From Sulfurovum sp. UBA4779 (GTDB lineage: Bacteria; Campylobacterota; Campylobacteria; Campylobacterales; Sulfurovaceae): a DNA stretch of 64,000 nt. The stretch is from the NCBI GenBank assembly GCA_002403155.1, contig DHHF01000007.1:1-64000 (forward strand). Direction: 5' to 3'. Of the stretch, positions 55,528 through 64,000 are shown one piece after another; position 1 is the first letter of the stretch, and every line of letters starts with the position of its first letter. Made by a program: the position numbers and the translations under genes. Below the pieces are notes generated by a model, which saw only the letters and a program-made list of their open reading frames with translations, did not search any database and was not told the origin of the DNA.

Positions 55528-57105
55528 TTATATAATTTTATCAATCATAAGTTGCAATGCAATTTTACCGCGAAAATGATTCTCGTTAACTGTATAAATG
55601 ATTTGAACCTGTTTTCCGATTTTAATATCTGCTTTGCTTTTAAACCAAACGGCTTGCAAAACTACATTTTCTTGTTTGAGCAATAAACGCATATGTTCGC
55701 CTTTTTTTCCCATAGTTTGTATTTGAAGAATTTCTACATCATACGATATAAATTTCGGTATAGGATTGCCGTATCCGTAAGGCTCATATTTTTTTATCAA
55801 TGCTGTCAGTTTAAAATCAATCTGTGAAAAATACAAGGCACCTGTAATATGCGGATCAAAAATTTTTTGACTATAGCCTTTCGATCGGTATTTTTTTTGT
55901 ATTTTAGATTTAAACCATTCTAATTTTTCCTTATGTAAAGTAAGCCCTATTGCAGCTTGATGTCCTCCAAATTTTTCCAGATGTTCCCTGCAGCTATCCA
56001 CAATACCGAACAAATCACATTCGCCGAAACTTCTTCCGCTTCCTTTCAGTACCCCATTTTCATTTTCGCTTAGTACGATTGAAGGTTTTTGGCATATTTG
56101 GGCGATTCTGGATGCCACGATACCTACAACTCCTTCATGCCATTCCTGGCCTGCTACGATAATCACATCATCTTTGGTATCAACCTGCAATAAAGCCTGA
56201 TGGGTCAAGGTCTGTTCGGTCGTTTTTCTAAGGGTATTAAATGCTATCAGCTTTTCAAGTTTTGCTTTGGCTTCATATACATTTGCAGCACTTAAAAAAT
56301 CAACAGCAAAAGAAGCATCTTCCATTCTTCCTGCGCTATTGAGCAAAGGAGCTAAAAAAAAAGCAATGTCTTCGCTATTTAATGTCTTTTTTTGATGATA
56401 TTCCAAAAAAACTCTTATGGCCGGTTTTGTACTTTGTGAAAGGGCTTTCATGCCTGCTTGAACCATTGCCCTGTTAATATGCTGCAAAGGCATCATATCT
56501 GCAATGATTGCAATACAAACCAATTCCATATAAGGAATCATGTCGATTTTGATATTGAGCATATTTTTTAACGAAGCGATCAGATACCATGCAATCTGTG
56601 CTCCGCATACATCAGAATAAGGAAAATTGCATTCTTCTTGTTTTTGATTGATAATGGCATATGCTTCAGGAATTTCAGATGCAAGCAAATGATGGTCAGT
56701 AATAATCAATTCTATCCCTTCTTCTTTGCAAAGTTTTGCCGCATAAACAGCTGAAATGCCGTTATCAACCGTGATAGCTAAATTTGTTCCTTTGATTTGA
56801 GAGACAATGCCGGCCGAGAGTCCATAACCGTCTTTAAAACGGTTGGGGATGATCCACTCTATAGGGTATTCAATCTCTTCAAAAAAAAGTTTCATCAGTG
56901 TTGTAGAAACAACGCCGTCTACGTCATAGTCTCCAATAATCGTGATTTTTTCTTTATTTTTTATAGCATGGATGATGCGTTGGGTAGCTTTTTGCATATC
57001 CTTAAACGTAAGAGGAGATGGAAGATCGCGCAAAGAAAGAAACCCTTCTTTAAAACGTGCTTCCAAAAGTTGTTCTAACGCTTCAAGCGTTAAATGAGGA
57101 TACAT
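55528..57105 (-). CDS. recJ: single-strand exonuclease RecJ
   Basis: A 525-residue DHH-family nuclease with IIGDYDVDGVVSTT, ITDHHLL and, later, the DHHA1 segment with a GGH motif (KFGGHQAAIG) and an OB-fold C-terminus. It degrades single-stranded DNA 5' to 3' in recombination and repair. The ATG at 57105 lies two bases after pyrG; longer readings run into pyrG. It is the last gene of the dnaA operon. Confidence 0.93.
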   Translation of the reverse strand: MYPHLTLEALEQLLEARFKEGFLSLRDLPSPLTFKDMQKATQRIIHAIKNKEKITIIGDYDVDGVVSTTLMKLFFEEIEYPIEWIIPNRFKDGYGLSAGIVSQIKGTNLAITVDNGISAVYAAKLCKEEGIELIITDHHLLASEIPEAYAIINQKQEECNFPYSDVCGAQIAWYLIASLKNMLNIKIDMIPYMELVCIAIIADMMPLQHINRAMVQAGMKALSQSTKPAIRVFLEYHQKKTLNSEDIAFFLAPLLNSAGRMEDASFAVDFLSAANVYEAKAKLEKLIAFNTLRKTTEQTLTHQALLQVDTKDDVIIVAGQEWHEGVVGIVASRIAQICQKPSIVLSENENGVLKGSGRSFGECDLFGIVDSCREHLEKFGGHQAAIGLTLHKEKLEWFKSKIQKKYRSKGYSQKIFDPHITGALYFSQIDFKLTALIKKYEPYGYGNPIPKFISYDVEILQIQTMGKKGEHMRLLLKQENVVLQAVWFKSKADIKIGKQVQIIYTVNENHFRGKIALQLMIDKII

Positions 57106-57107
57106 CT

Positions 57108-58739
57108 TTATTTTGATTGATTGATTGCTGCTTTGACAAATGCCAAAATAGACGGATTTGGATTTTGCAGTCTTGAAGTAAATTCCGGATGAAATTGCAC
57201 CCCCAAAAACCATGGATGATCTTTGATTTCAACTGCCTCAATCAATCCGTTTGATTCGCCGCTGATTTCCATTCCATGAGCTTCCAAATTTTCTCTATAT
57301 TTTGGATTTGCTTCATAGCGATGTCTGTGTCTTTCATAAATTACATTTGAACCATACGCTTCTCTTAACTTAGATCCTTCTTTTGTTTGACATTCATATT
57401 CTCCAAGCCTCAATGTACCGCCCATAGGAGATTTTGTGGTTCTTACCTGTTTTGTTCCGTTTGCATCGATAAATTCATCAATCAAATACACCATCGGATT
57501 TTTTGTATCCGGGTCAAACTCCATAGAATTTGCATCTTTCAATCCAAGCACATTCCGTCCAAATTCAATTAAAGAAAGCTGCATACCAAGACAGATACCT
57601 AAAAAAGGTACCTTATTTTCCCTAGCATATCGGATGGCTTCAATTTTTCCTTCTACACCCCTCGAACCAAATCCGCCCGCTACCAATATGCCGTCACAAT
57701 CTTGTAAAAATTTCTGAACACCCTCTTCTTCTATTTTTTCGCTATCCACCCATTTGATATGAACCCTGTGATCTAAATGCGCACCTGCATGTACCAACGC
57801 TTCAGTCAAAGATTTATAAGATTCTTTTAAATCTAAATATTTCCCGACAAATGCTATCTTCACTTCATCGCTTGGCATAATAATCTTATGCACCAAAGAA
57901 CTCCATTCATCCATTTTCGGATGACAATTTTCTAACTCCAACTGCTTGCAAATAGGTGTCAAAATATCCTGCTCTAAAAAACTGAGGGGGACTTGATAGA
58001 TTGTGGCTTCATCCATTGCAACGATGACAGAATCTTCCTCAACATCACAGCTAAAAGCAATTTTTCTTTTCAATTCATTAGGCACAGGCTGTTCTGCTCT
58101 GAGTACCAGCATATGAGGCGCAATACCTATACGTCTAAGTTCCTGAACTGAATGCTGTGTGGGTTTGGTTTTGAGTTCACCTGCCACTTTAATATAAGGC
58201 AAAAGTGTTACATGAACGTTCATCACTTGCGATTTACCCAATTCATGTTTCATCTGCCGAATGGTTTCTAAAAACGGTAATCCTTCTATATCGCCGGTTG
58301 TTCCGCCGAGTTCGACAATAAGAATATCTTTACCATTCCCTGCTTTTTCGATCCGTTCTTTGATTTCATTGACGATATGAGGAACTACTTGGATGGTTTT
58401 CCCAAGATATTTGCCTTTTCTTTCATTTTGGATGACTGTTTTATAGATTTGGCCTGTTGTAAAATTATTATTTCGTGTTAAAGAAGTATCTAAAAATCGT
58501 TCATAGTGGCCAAGATCCAAATCTGTTTCTGCACCGTCTTTGGTTACGAATACCTCTCCGTGTTCAAGAGGCGACATTGTTCCGGGATCGACGTTGATAT
58601 AAGGATCCAGTTTTAAAACCCCTACTCTTAATCCTGTATGTTTTAGTAAAGTACCGATGCTTGCTGCTGTAATTCCTTTTCCTAAAGAACTCAATACACC
58701 GCCGGTAATAAAAATATATTTTGTTTTACTTTCACTCAT
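57108..58739 (-). CDS. pyrG: CTP synthase
   Basis: A 543-residue enzyme. The N-terminal synthase domain begins [17 protein letters not shown] and has a [13 protein letters not shown] loop. The glutaminase domain has a catalytic Cys in FLGICLGMQ and His/Glu in VQFHPEFTS. It aminates UTP to CTP. It is placed between dnaN and recJ, 21 bases after dnaN. Confidence 0.97.
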   Translation of the reverse strand: MSESKTKYIFITGGVLSSLGKGITAASIGTLLKHTGLRVGVLKLDPYINVDPGTMSPLEHGEVFVTKDGAETDLDLGHYERFLDTSLTRNNNFTTGQIYKTVIQNERKGKYLGKTIQVVPHIVNEIKERIEKAGNGKDILIVELGGTTGDIEGLPFLETIRQMKHELGKSQVMNVHVTLLPYIKVAGELKTKPTQHSVQELRRIGIAPHMLVLRAEQPVPNELKRKIAFSCDVEEDSVIVAMDEATIYQVPLSFLEQDILTPICKQLELENCHPKMDEWSSLVHKIIMPSDEVKIAFVGKYLDLKESYKSLTEALVHAGAHLDHRVHIKWVDSEKIEEEGVQKFLQDCDGILVAGGFGSRGVEGKIEAIRYARENKVPFLGICLGMQLSLIEFGRNVLGLKDANSMEFDPDTKNPMVYLIDEFIDANGTKQVRTTKSPMGGTLRLGEYECQTKEGSKLREAYGSNVIYERHRHRYEANPKYRENLEAHGMEISGESNGLIEAVEIKDHPWFLGVQFHPEFTSRLQNPNPSILAFVKAAINQSK

Positions 58740-58760
58740 TTATTAATTTCCTTTAAACTT

Positions 58761-59831
58761 TTATGCAACAATCGGCATAATAATTGTAATAAAATGGTCA
58801 TTTTTTACAACAAACGGCAAATTAGGTTCATTGAATTCCATCAAAAATCCATTTGTATCTATTTGTGAAATAAAATCTAAAATATATTTACTGTTAAAAC
58901 TGATTTCAAATTTTCCGGATAAGCCTGTTTGAATTTCTATTTCTGTTTTTGCTTCAACGTTATCTGCACTTAAAGAATGAAAAATAATGACATCTGAAAG
59001 AAAAGTCATTTTAATCTCCTGAGAAATCGTTGTAATCATTTTAATCGCATCAGTCATTTCTTTTTTAGGCAAAAAAATTGAGTGTTTGATACTTGTAGGT
59101 ATGATTCTTTGATAATCCGGAAATTTTCCGCTGATCAATCTTGTAAAGAAAAAATAATTTTCGTTGGTAATGATGAGATTGGTTTCATCAAAAAAAATAT
59201 TGATTTGGTCTAAAAAGAGTTTTTGTATCTCTAAAATAGCTTTTTTGGGAACGATCAATGAAAGTTCTTGGGGATTAGAACCCGGTATTGTAGCAATTGC
59301 TAGCCTTCTGGTATCTGTGCCTACTAAATCTGTCGCATTGCTTTTTATATTGATAAGAGCGCCGTTAAGTTCAAATTTTGGATTATTCGTATCAATAGCA
59401 GGAGAAATTTTTTTGAGATTTTGGATAAGGCTTAAAGAATCTAATGAAATTTGAGGTTTATTATCAATACTTGGAAATGCCGGAAAAGCCATGGGATCAA
59501 AAGTGGGCAGTTTAAATTTTGAATGTTTTTGTTTAACGATAAGGGTATGGTCTAGTAATTCTAAAGTAATTTCATCATCTTCTTTTAAAATACGTATGAT
59601 ATCAAGCAATTTTTTACCATGGGCAGTAAAAGATCCTTCATTTTCTACTTCAATATAATCTGTAGTAATTTTCAATCCGATTTCAGAGTCTGTTGCTTTT
59701 ATGGTACATTTGCCGTTTTGAGATGTAAACAGAATGTGGGATGTAATTTGGCTTGCATCTTTTTTTTCCAAAAAGGGCTGCAAATTAATAAGTATTGATT
59801 CTATAAGCTGCTTTTGCGCTCTTATCTTCAT
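58761..59831 (-). CDS. dnaN: DNA polymerase III beta clamp
   Basis: A 356-residue sliding clamp with three clamp domains. The second contains the NPKFELNGALINIK and TDTRRLAIA motifs, and the C-terminus ends in FITIIMPIVA, close to the usual P-M-R/x end. It tethers polymerase to DNA. It lies 178 bases after dnaA, with part of the origin in the gap. Confidence 0.96.
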   Translation of the reverse strand: MKIRAQKQLIESILINLQPFLEKKDASQITSHILFTSQNGKCTIKATDSEIGLKITTDYIEVENEGSFTAHGKKLLDIIRILKEDDEITLELLDHTLIVKQKHSKFKLPTFDPMAFPAFPSIDNKPQISLDSLSLIQNLKKISPAIDTNNPKFELNGALINIKSNATDLVGTDTRRLAIATIPGSNPQELSLIVPKKAILEIQKLFLDQINIFFDETNLIITNENYFFFTRLISGKFPDYQRIIPTSIKHSIFLPKKEMTDAIKMITTISQEIKMTFLSDVIIFHSLSADNVEAKTEIEIQTGLSGKFEISFNSKYILDFISQIDTNGFLMEFNEPNLPFVVKNDHFITIIMPIVA

Positions 59832-60009
59832 TGACTCTCCTTATTATATTTTAATAAATTAGTAGACAGTAGTAGCATGCCATGAAATTGTGAAAAACTA
59901 CTTTATATCCCCAAAAACCGTTCTTTATTTATGTGAATAAACTTTATTTTCTATTCACCTTTTTTCACTTTTAAAATTATATCTTTTTTTTTATTCAAGT
60001 TTTCATTTT
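59832..60009. other. oriC: origin region, dnaA-dnaN side
   Basis: This 178-base gap holds a perfect DnaA box (TTATTCACA read on the minus strand, 59932-59940). Near matches lie at 59889-59897 (TTTTTCACA), 59951-59959 and 59961-59969. A very AT-rich stretch follows from 59970 to about 60000 that could be the unwinding element. A DnaA-box cluster on each side of dnaA is the bipartite oriC layout described for Helicobacter and other Campylobacterota. Confidence 0.7.
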
Positions 60010-61344
60010 TCAAATTTCGGATTTTTGCGTATCTGTATGTATTTTATTTGAGAGTTCTTCCAAGAGTACTTTGAAATTTTCGTCATTTTCTATAATTTCA
60101 TTGATTTTTTTCATCGCATGTGAAATGGCAGTGTGATCTTTCATCCCAAAATACAATGCAATTTGCGGCATTGAATTTGGAGTAAGGTTTCTTGCAAGAT
60201 AAATTGCAGTGCGTCTGGCATCAACAACATTTTTTGTTCTTTTTTTGGATTTTATATCGGAAGGTTTAATGTTGAGTTCTTTTGATACGATTTTAATAAT
60301 ATCGTCAATCGTAACATTCTCTTTTTTTTCTTTCAGCTGGTCTTTGATCGCGTTTTGTGCAAAATCTAACGTGATCTCTTGGTTTAGCATAGAACTCAAT
60401 GCATTGAGTTTTATAATTGTTCCTTCAATTTCTCGAATATTATCGCCCATATTTGTTGCAATAAAGTTGATAATTTCATTATTGAGTTTGATACCGTCCA
60501 GTTCGCATTTTTTTTGAATGATTGCAATTTTTGTCTCTAGCCCCGGAGGTTGGATATCTGCCATCAGGCCCCATTCAAAACGGCTTTTTAATCTATCTAC
60601 CAAACCTGCAATTTTATTGGGTTGTCTATCGGAAGTGATCACGATTTGTTTATTGGCATTGTAAAGCTCATTGAAAGTATGAAAAAATTCCTCTTGGGTT
60701 TGCTCTTTGCGGCTTAAAAATTGGATATCATCGATAAGCAAAAGGTCGCATTCTCTATATTTATCTCTAAATCGATCCATGGTTTGTGAGCGTAAATGTG
60801 AAGTAAAAGAGTTCATGAATTGTTCAAGTGTCGTATAGATGACTTTTTTGCCTAGATTGATTTGATAGTTGCCGATTGCTTGAAGCAGGTGGGTTTTTCC
60901 TAATCCGACGCCTCCATAGATAAAAAGCGGGTTGTATTGTTTTCCGGGTTTTTCGGCAACGGATTTTGCGGTGGTGTAAGCAAATTGATTGGAATCTCCG
61001 ACGATAAAGCTATCAAAAGTGAGCGATGGATTGAGATAAGTACTTTTAGAAGCATATTTTTCGTTGCTTGGTTTGGCTATCGGGAATGCTGCTGTGTCTA
61101 TCTGTTTGCCGACAGTGATTTTAATTTGAGGTTTTATTTCATTTTGAAGTTCAAAAAGATGGGCCAATTTTTCTGCATATTTGGTTTTAACCCATTTTGC
61201 TATCAGCATATTGGGTGCAGAAAAACAAACGATATTGCTTCGAGAGTGTTTTGTATCATAAATAAGATTTTTAATATACCGCTCATATTCTATTTCACTG
61301 ATCTCTTTTTTCAGTTCATAGATGACTTTTTGGCCTATATTCAT
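60010..61344 (-). CDS. dnaA: chromosomal replication initiator DnaA
   Basis: A 444-residue AAA+ initiator. Domain I covers about 1-85, Walker A is GGVGLGKTHLLQAIGN, Walker B is LLLIDDIQFLSRKE, and the initiator-specific helix and sensor II region follow. Domain IV carries the signature KDHTAISHAMKKI. The overall length is normal. It heads a minus-strand operon with dnaN, pyrG and recJ. Confidence 0.98.
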   Translation of the reverse strand: MNIGQKVIYELKKEISEIEYERYIKNLIYDTKHSRSNIVCFSAPNMLIAKWVKTKYAEKLAHLFELQNEIKPQIKITVGKQIDTAAFPIAKPSNEKYASKSTYLNPSLTFDSFIVGDSNQFAYTTAKSVAEKPGKQYNPLFIYGGVGLGKTHLLQAIGNYQINLGKKVIYTTLEQFMNSFTSHLRSQTMDRFRDKYRECDLLLIDDIQFLSRKEQTQEEFFHTFNELYNANKQIVITSDRQPNKIAGLVDRLKSRFEWGLMADIQPPGLETKIAIIQKKCELDGIKLNNEIINFIATNMGDNIREIEGTIIKLNALSSMLNQEITLDFAQNAIKDQLKEKKENVTIDDIIKIVSKELNIKPSDIKSKKRTKNVVDARRTAIYLARNLTPNSMPQIALYFGMKDHTAISHAMKKINEIIENDENFKVLLEELSNKIHTDTQKSEI

Positions 61345-61487
61345 AAATTGGCACTCCTTTTTGAGTGAATAAGTAAAGTAGTGAATACTTTATGTGAATA
61401 ACTTTAGGTATTTTAGCCAATTTAAGTTAAAATAGCGTTATGAAACCAGTGTGAAACAAATAATTCACATTGTGAACAAAGGTGTGA
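61345..61487. other. oriC: origin region, dnaA-ruvC side
   Basis: Seven DnaA-box-like 9-mers lie within 128 bases: 61364, 61380, 61393 (a perfect TTATTCACA on the minus strand), 61450, 61461, 61471 and 61483, mostly in one orientation. The last overlaps the ruvC start codon. The region must also carry the divergent dnaA and ruvC promoters. Together with the cluster beyond dnaA it makes a bipartite origin likely. Confidence 0.75.
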
Positions 61488-61967
61488 ATGAATATTTTAG
61501 GAATAGACCCTGGAAGCCGTAATTTAGGCTATTGTATACTTTGTTGGGATGGAAAAAATTATTCACTTGTTGAAGCAGGTTTGTTGAAAATAAAAACAAA
61601 ATTGTTGCAAGAACAAATTGTGGAATTGATAGAAGGGTTGGATATCATTTTAAAAGGACATCGGATCGATGAAGTGGCTATTGAAGATATCTTTTTTGCT
61701 TTTAATCCGAAAACCGTTTTAAAGTTGGCACAATTTAGAGGTGCACTGTCGTTGAAGATATTGCAAGAAGTGGGATATTTTCATGAATATACGCCTTTGC
61801 AAGTAAAAAAAGCGGTGACGGGGAACGGAAAAGCAACAAAAGAACAAGTAGCGTTTATGGTAAAAAGGCTTTTAAAAATCAACAAAGAGATAAAACCGAT
61901 GGATATTACTGATGCAATGGCGATTGCATTGACCCATCTTCAGCGAGTGAAGATGAGAAAAAATTAG
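61488..61967 (+). CDS. ruvC: Holliday junction resolvase RuvC
   Basis: A 159-residue nuclease. It starts [14 protein letters not shown] with the first catalytic Asp, has [24 protein letters not shown] with the Glu, and ends [13 protein letters not shown] with the last Asp. It cuts Holliday junctions with RuvAB. It is divergent from dnaA. Its 3' end overlaps the convergent L,D-transpeptidase by four bases. Confidence 0.95.
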   Translation: MNILGIDPGSRNLGYCILCWDGKNYSLVEAGLLKIKTKLLQEQIVELIEGLDIILKGHRIDEVAIEDIFFAFNPKTVLKLAQFRGALSLKILQEVGYFHEYTPLQVKKAVTGNGKATKEQVAFMVKRLLKINKEIKPMDITDAMAIALTHLQRVKMRKN

Positions 61968-63670
61968 TTAGAAACTGTTTTGGCATTTTTTTTGACCGAT
62001 ATAAGCCGCTGTTTAGGTGCTTTAAAAAAAGGCTTTCTGTTTTCTTCGCTGGATTCTTCGATGATTTGATCATACATATAGACATCATAGTTAAAATATG
62101 CCAATCCATTTTCTTCATAGACTGTAAAGTAAATCATATGTATGGGTACAGGTTTGGATAAATTAACTGTTGTAGGTTCATTCCTTGCCAATATATCATT
62201 GATTTTGCTTGGTGTATAGTGTCCCTGCGCATGCTGAAGTAATGTTTTTGCCAACCAGAAAGGGTCTTTAGCCCTCATGCATCCTGAACTATAGACTTTA
62301 TAGCGTCTTTTAAAGAGTGATTTATTGTCTGTATCATGCAAATAAACATCATATTTGTTTGGGAACATAAATTTTACGCGCCCGAGCGCATTGTTGTCTC
62401 CGGGGTATTGTACAAAACGATAGGGGACCGGATTGCTGCTTTTTTCATACGGAGCCAATTGATGTGCTGTGATATCTATCTCTCTATTGCCTGCAAATAC
62501 ATGAATATTGTTTTCTTTAAGATAGGCAGGATTTTCTCTTAAAACATGAATAAGATCTTTTTTAATAAGATTATCCGGAATGGTCCATGTCGGATTAAGG
62601 ACGATAAATTTAATTTGGTCTTCAAAGAGCGGGGTAGGCCTGTCTATTCTTCCTACGATTAATCCCATTTTCATAATCATTCGATCGTTTTTATAATATC
62701 TCAATTTAAAATCAGGGATATTTGCTTCTATATGCTCTTCTTCAAATTGTTTAGGGTAGAGTTTAGTTTTGTCAAGATTGGTGATAATACTTTGGATTTT
62801 TTCACTTACAGGTAAATTTAGATAATAGGTCGTCACTTTATCAATTTTTTTATTGATTGCAAGATTGTATCTTTTTTTAAAAGTTATGATAGCGTGTTCA
62901 AGTCTTTTATCAAATGTTTTATCAATAGGTGCCCATTTTGGATAATCTCCTGAAATTTGAAGACGCTTTTTGATTTGTTCTATGCGCGGGGATCTATCTC
63001 CCAATTTTAAATCGGTATTACTGTATTCAACTTTTGGAAAGGTATCCATCATTTGATGTTTTTTCAACAGCTTAACAAGTGATTTATATCGCTTTTCCAT
63101 AGGAATCAATGAATCAAGATAGTGATAGATTTGACCGGTTGTCATCGCTGAAAAGAGTTGATTTTGATCGGGAAACGGTTTGACGGTCATTTCCCAATGG
63201 GCTATCGTATCTTCGCTTCTTTTCAAACCGGACAGTTTTTTTTGTACCAAATCCCAGTCTATATCTCCTTGCACAATAAAACGAACCAAACGTACAAATG
63301 AATTTGTGAGCATAAGATCCAATCTGGCAAATACCGCTGCTTTTTTATTTGTGCTAATTTGATTATTGTCAAGTTTATAAAGAAGTTGTCCGATGGCATA
63401 TTGGTCAAAAGATTTGTTTTTATAATTAAACATCGGATCTTTCAATGCCAGAATAAGTTGATTCATCTTATATTGATCTTCCGGGTTTATCCAAAAAGGT
63501 TTATAATTTGCTTTTTCATAAAGGTTTTGTATAACGGCTTTATTTTGGCCTTTTAAACGGGTTTGTAAACTTTTTTGAATATCGGTTGAAATTGCTTCAA
63601 TGGAAAGCGTTTGGGCATTTAGGCAAATTTGTAAAAAAAACCATACAGCTATGATGTGTACTATACGCAC
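61964..63670 (-). CDS. L,D-transpeptidase, YcbB-like
   Basis: A 568-residue exported protein with a signal peptide (about 18 residues ending LNAQ). A long helical scaffold and a peptidoglycan-binding-like repeat ([21 protein letters not shown]) follow. The YkuD domain has [23 protein letters not shown] and the catalytic Cys in [12 protein letters not shown]. It would form 3-3 crosslinks in peptidoglycan or trim crosslinks. The C-terminus is charged. It overlaps the convergent ruvC end. Confidence 0.9.
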   Translation of the reverse strand: MRIVHIIAVWFFLQICLNAQTLSIEAISTDIQKSLQTRLKGQNKAVIQNLYEKANYKPFWINPEDQYKMNQLILALKDPMFNYKNKSFDQYAIGQLLYKLDNNQISTNKKAAVFARLDLMLTNSFVRLVRFIVQGDIDWDLVQKKLSGLKRSEDTIAHWEMTVKPFPDQNQLFSAMTTGQIYHYLDSLIPMEKRYKSLVKLLKKHQMMDTFPKVEYSNTDLKLGDRSPRIEQIKKRLQISGDYPKWAPIDKTFDKRLEHAIITFKKRYNLAINKKIDKVTTYYLNLPVSEKIQSIITNLDKTKLYPKQFEEEHIEANIPDFKLRYYKNDRMIMKMGLIVGRIDRPTPLFEDQIKFIVLNPTWTIPDNLIKKDLIHVLRENPAYLKENNIHVFAGNREIDITAHQLAPYEKSSNPVPYRFVQYPGDNNALGRVKFMFPNKYDVYLHDTDNKSLFKRRYKVYSSGCMRAKDPFWLAKTLLQHAQGHYTPSKINDILARNEPTTVNLSKPVPIHMIYFTVYEENGLAYFNYDVYMYDQIIEESSEENRKPFFKAPKQRLISVKKNAKTVSN

Positions 63671-63717
63671 ATTTTTCTCCTCAAAAAATAATAAGCGAAT
63701 TATAATATGTATTTAAA

Positions 63718-64000
63718 TTATTCCCCTTTATAAACGCACGTTTCAAACAAATATTTATGCTCTTCAGGCAGCGCCTCATAAATCGCATACGCTAACTCTT
63801 GTATCTCCCATAAAGCCGCTTTATTGCTCCGAAGAGATAGAAAGTTCTGCAAACTTCGTGCGTTAATCGTCCATGTAAGCTCTGTGCGGTAGCTTTCAGG
63901 CAGGCAGTATTTGGCAATATCGTTGCTTGTACCGCTTTTGAGGATAGCCTGTAAAGCGTTAAGTGCCTTGATGCTTGCCGTATCTACGGCTTCATTGTTT
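63718..64000 (-). CDS. thyX: flavin-dependent thymidylate synthase, 3' part only
   Basis: The last 93 codons of a minus-strand gene, cut by the window edge. The translation contains ELTWTINARSLQNFLSLR, then ALWEIQELAYAIYEALPEEH, the highly conserved C-terminal part of ThyX with the substrate-binding Arg and Ser of the ThyX motif neighbourhood. It makes dTMP using FADH2 and methylenetetrahydrofolate, replacing ThyA. The stop codon is at 63718-63720. Confidence 0.9.
   Translation of the reverse strand, partial: NNEAVDTASIKALNALQAILKSGTSNDIAKYCLPESYRTELTWTINARSLQNFLSLRSNKAALWEIQELAYAIYEALPEEHKYLFETCVYKGE

Overview
The window is a gene-dense, AT-rich chromosomal segment that reads as Campylobacterota (epsilonproteobacteria), most likely a free-living sulfur-metabolising relative of Sulfurovum/Sulfurimonas. 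This is inferred from the secG-frr-pyrE order, a NIF-type NifS/NifU pair as Fe-S assembly system, ThyX, dnaA flanked on both sides by DnaA boxes, a Psr/Phs-type molybdoenzyme operon, and a sulfide:quinone oxidoreductase/flavocytochrome c-like pair. No tRNA, rRNA, IS element, prophage or CRISPR array was seen. No gene-free stretch exceeds 300 bases.

Layout. 0.1-4.1 kb: a small lipoprotein, a Bax-inhibitor-like membrane protein, stand-alone ThiD2, BioC, then secG-frr-pyrE. 4.1-6.4 kb: a HerA/FtsK-superfamily ATPase. 6.5-19.3 kb: a type II secretion locus in two divergent arms (minus: gspK-L-M-N-C-D-E-pseudopilin; plus: gspG and two minor pseudopilins), with gspF further downstream and a small exosortase-family protein and an MscS channel between. 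19.3-22.2 kb: a coupled operon of outer-membrane protein, RDD protein, MFS transporter and mobA. 22.2-31.6 kb: LysR/YeiH divergent pair, comM/yifB, gdhA, tig-clpP-def, mutY-folE. 31.9-34.1 kb: nifS-nifU behind a 27-bp near-palindrome. 34.5-40.6 kb: a compact five-gene minus operon encoding a DsbD/TauE-like membrane protein, two NapH/NosR-like polyferredoxins (one with a C-terminal extracytoplasmic domain), a 2-hydroxyacyl-CoA dehydratase/double-cubane-type Fe-S protein and its BadF-type activator ATPase. 40.9-47.8 kb: an EAL signalling protein, a radical SAM-methyltransferase fusion that looks like a tRNA wobble-uridine enzyme, a hemerythrin-PAS protein and Mrp. 47.8-55.4 kb: sulfur respiration genes (PsrABC-like, a cytochrome b-cytochrome c fusion, a lipoprotein cytochrome c, an SQR-like flavoprotein). 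55.5-61.5 kb: the origin region, with operon dnaA-dnaN-pyrG-recJ and DnaA-box clusters on both sides of dnaA. 61.5-64 kb: ruvC, an L,D-transpeptidase and the 3' end of thyX.

How it fits together: mobA, Mrp and NifS/NifU would supply the cofactors (molybdopterin guanine dinucleotide, Fe-S clusters) needed by the Psr enzyme and by the unusually Fe-S-rich 34.5-40.6 kb operon. That operon is the strongest candidate for an undescribed system: ATP-driven, low-potential Fe-S chemistry apparently linked to membrane polyferredoxins. All functions come from reading the translated sequence and recalled family motifs; no database search was run.
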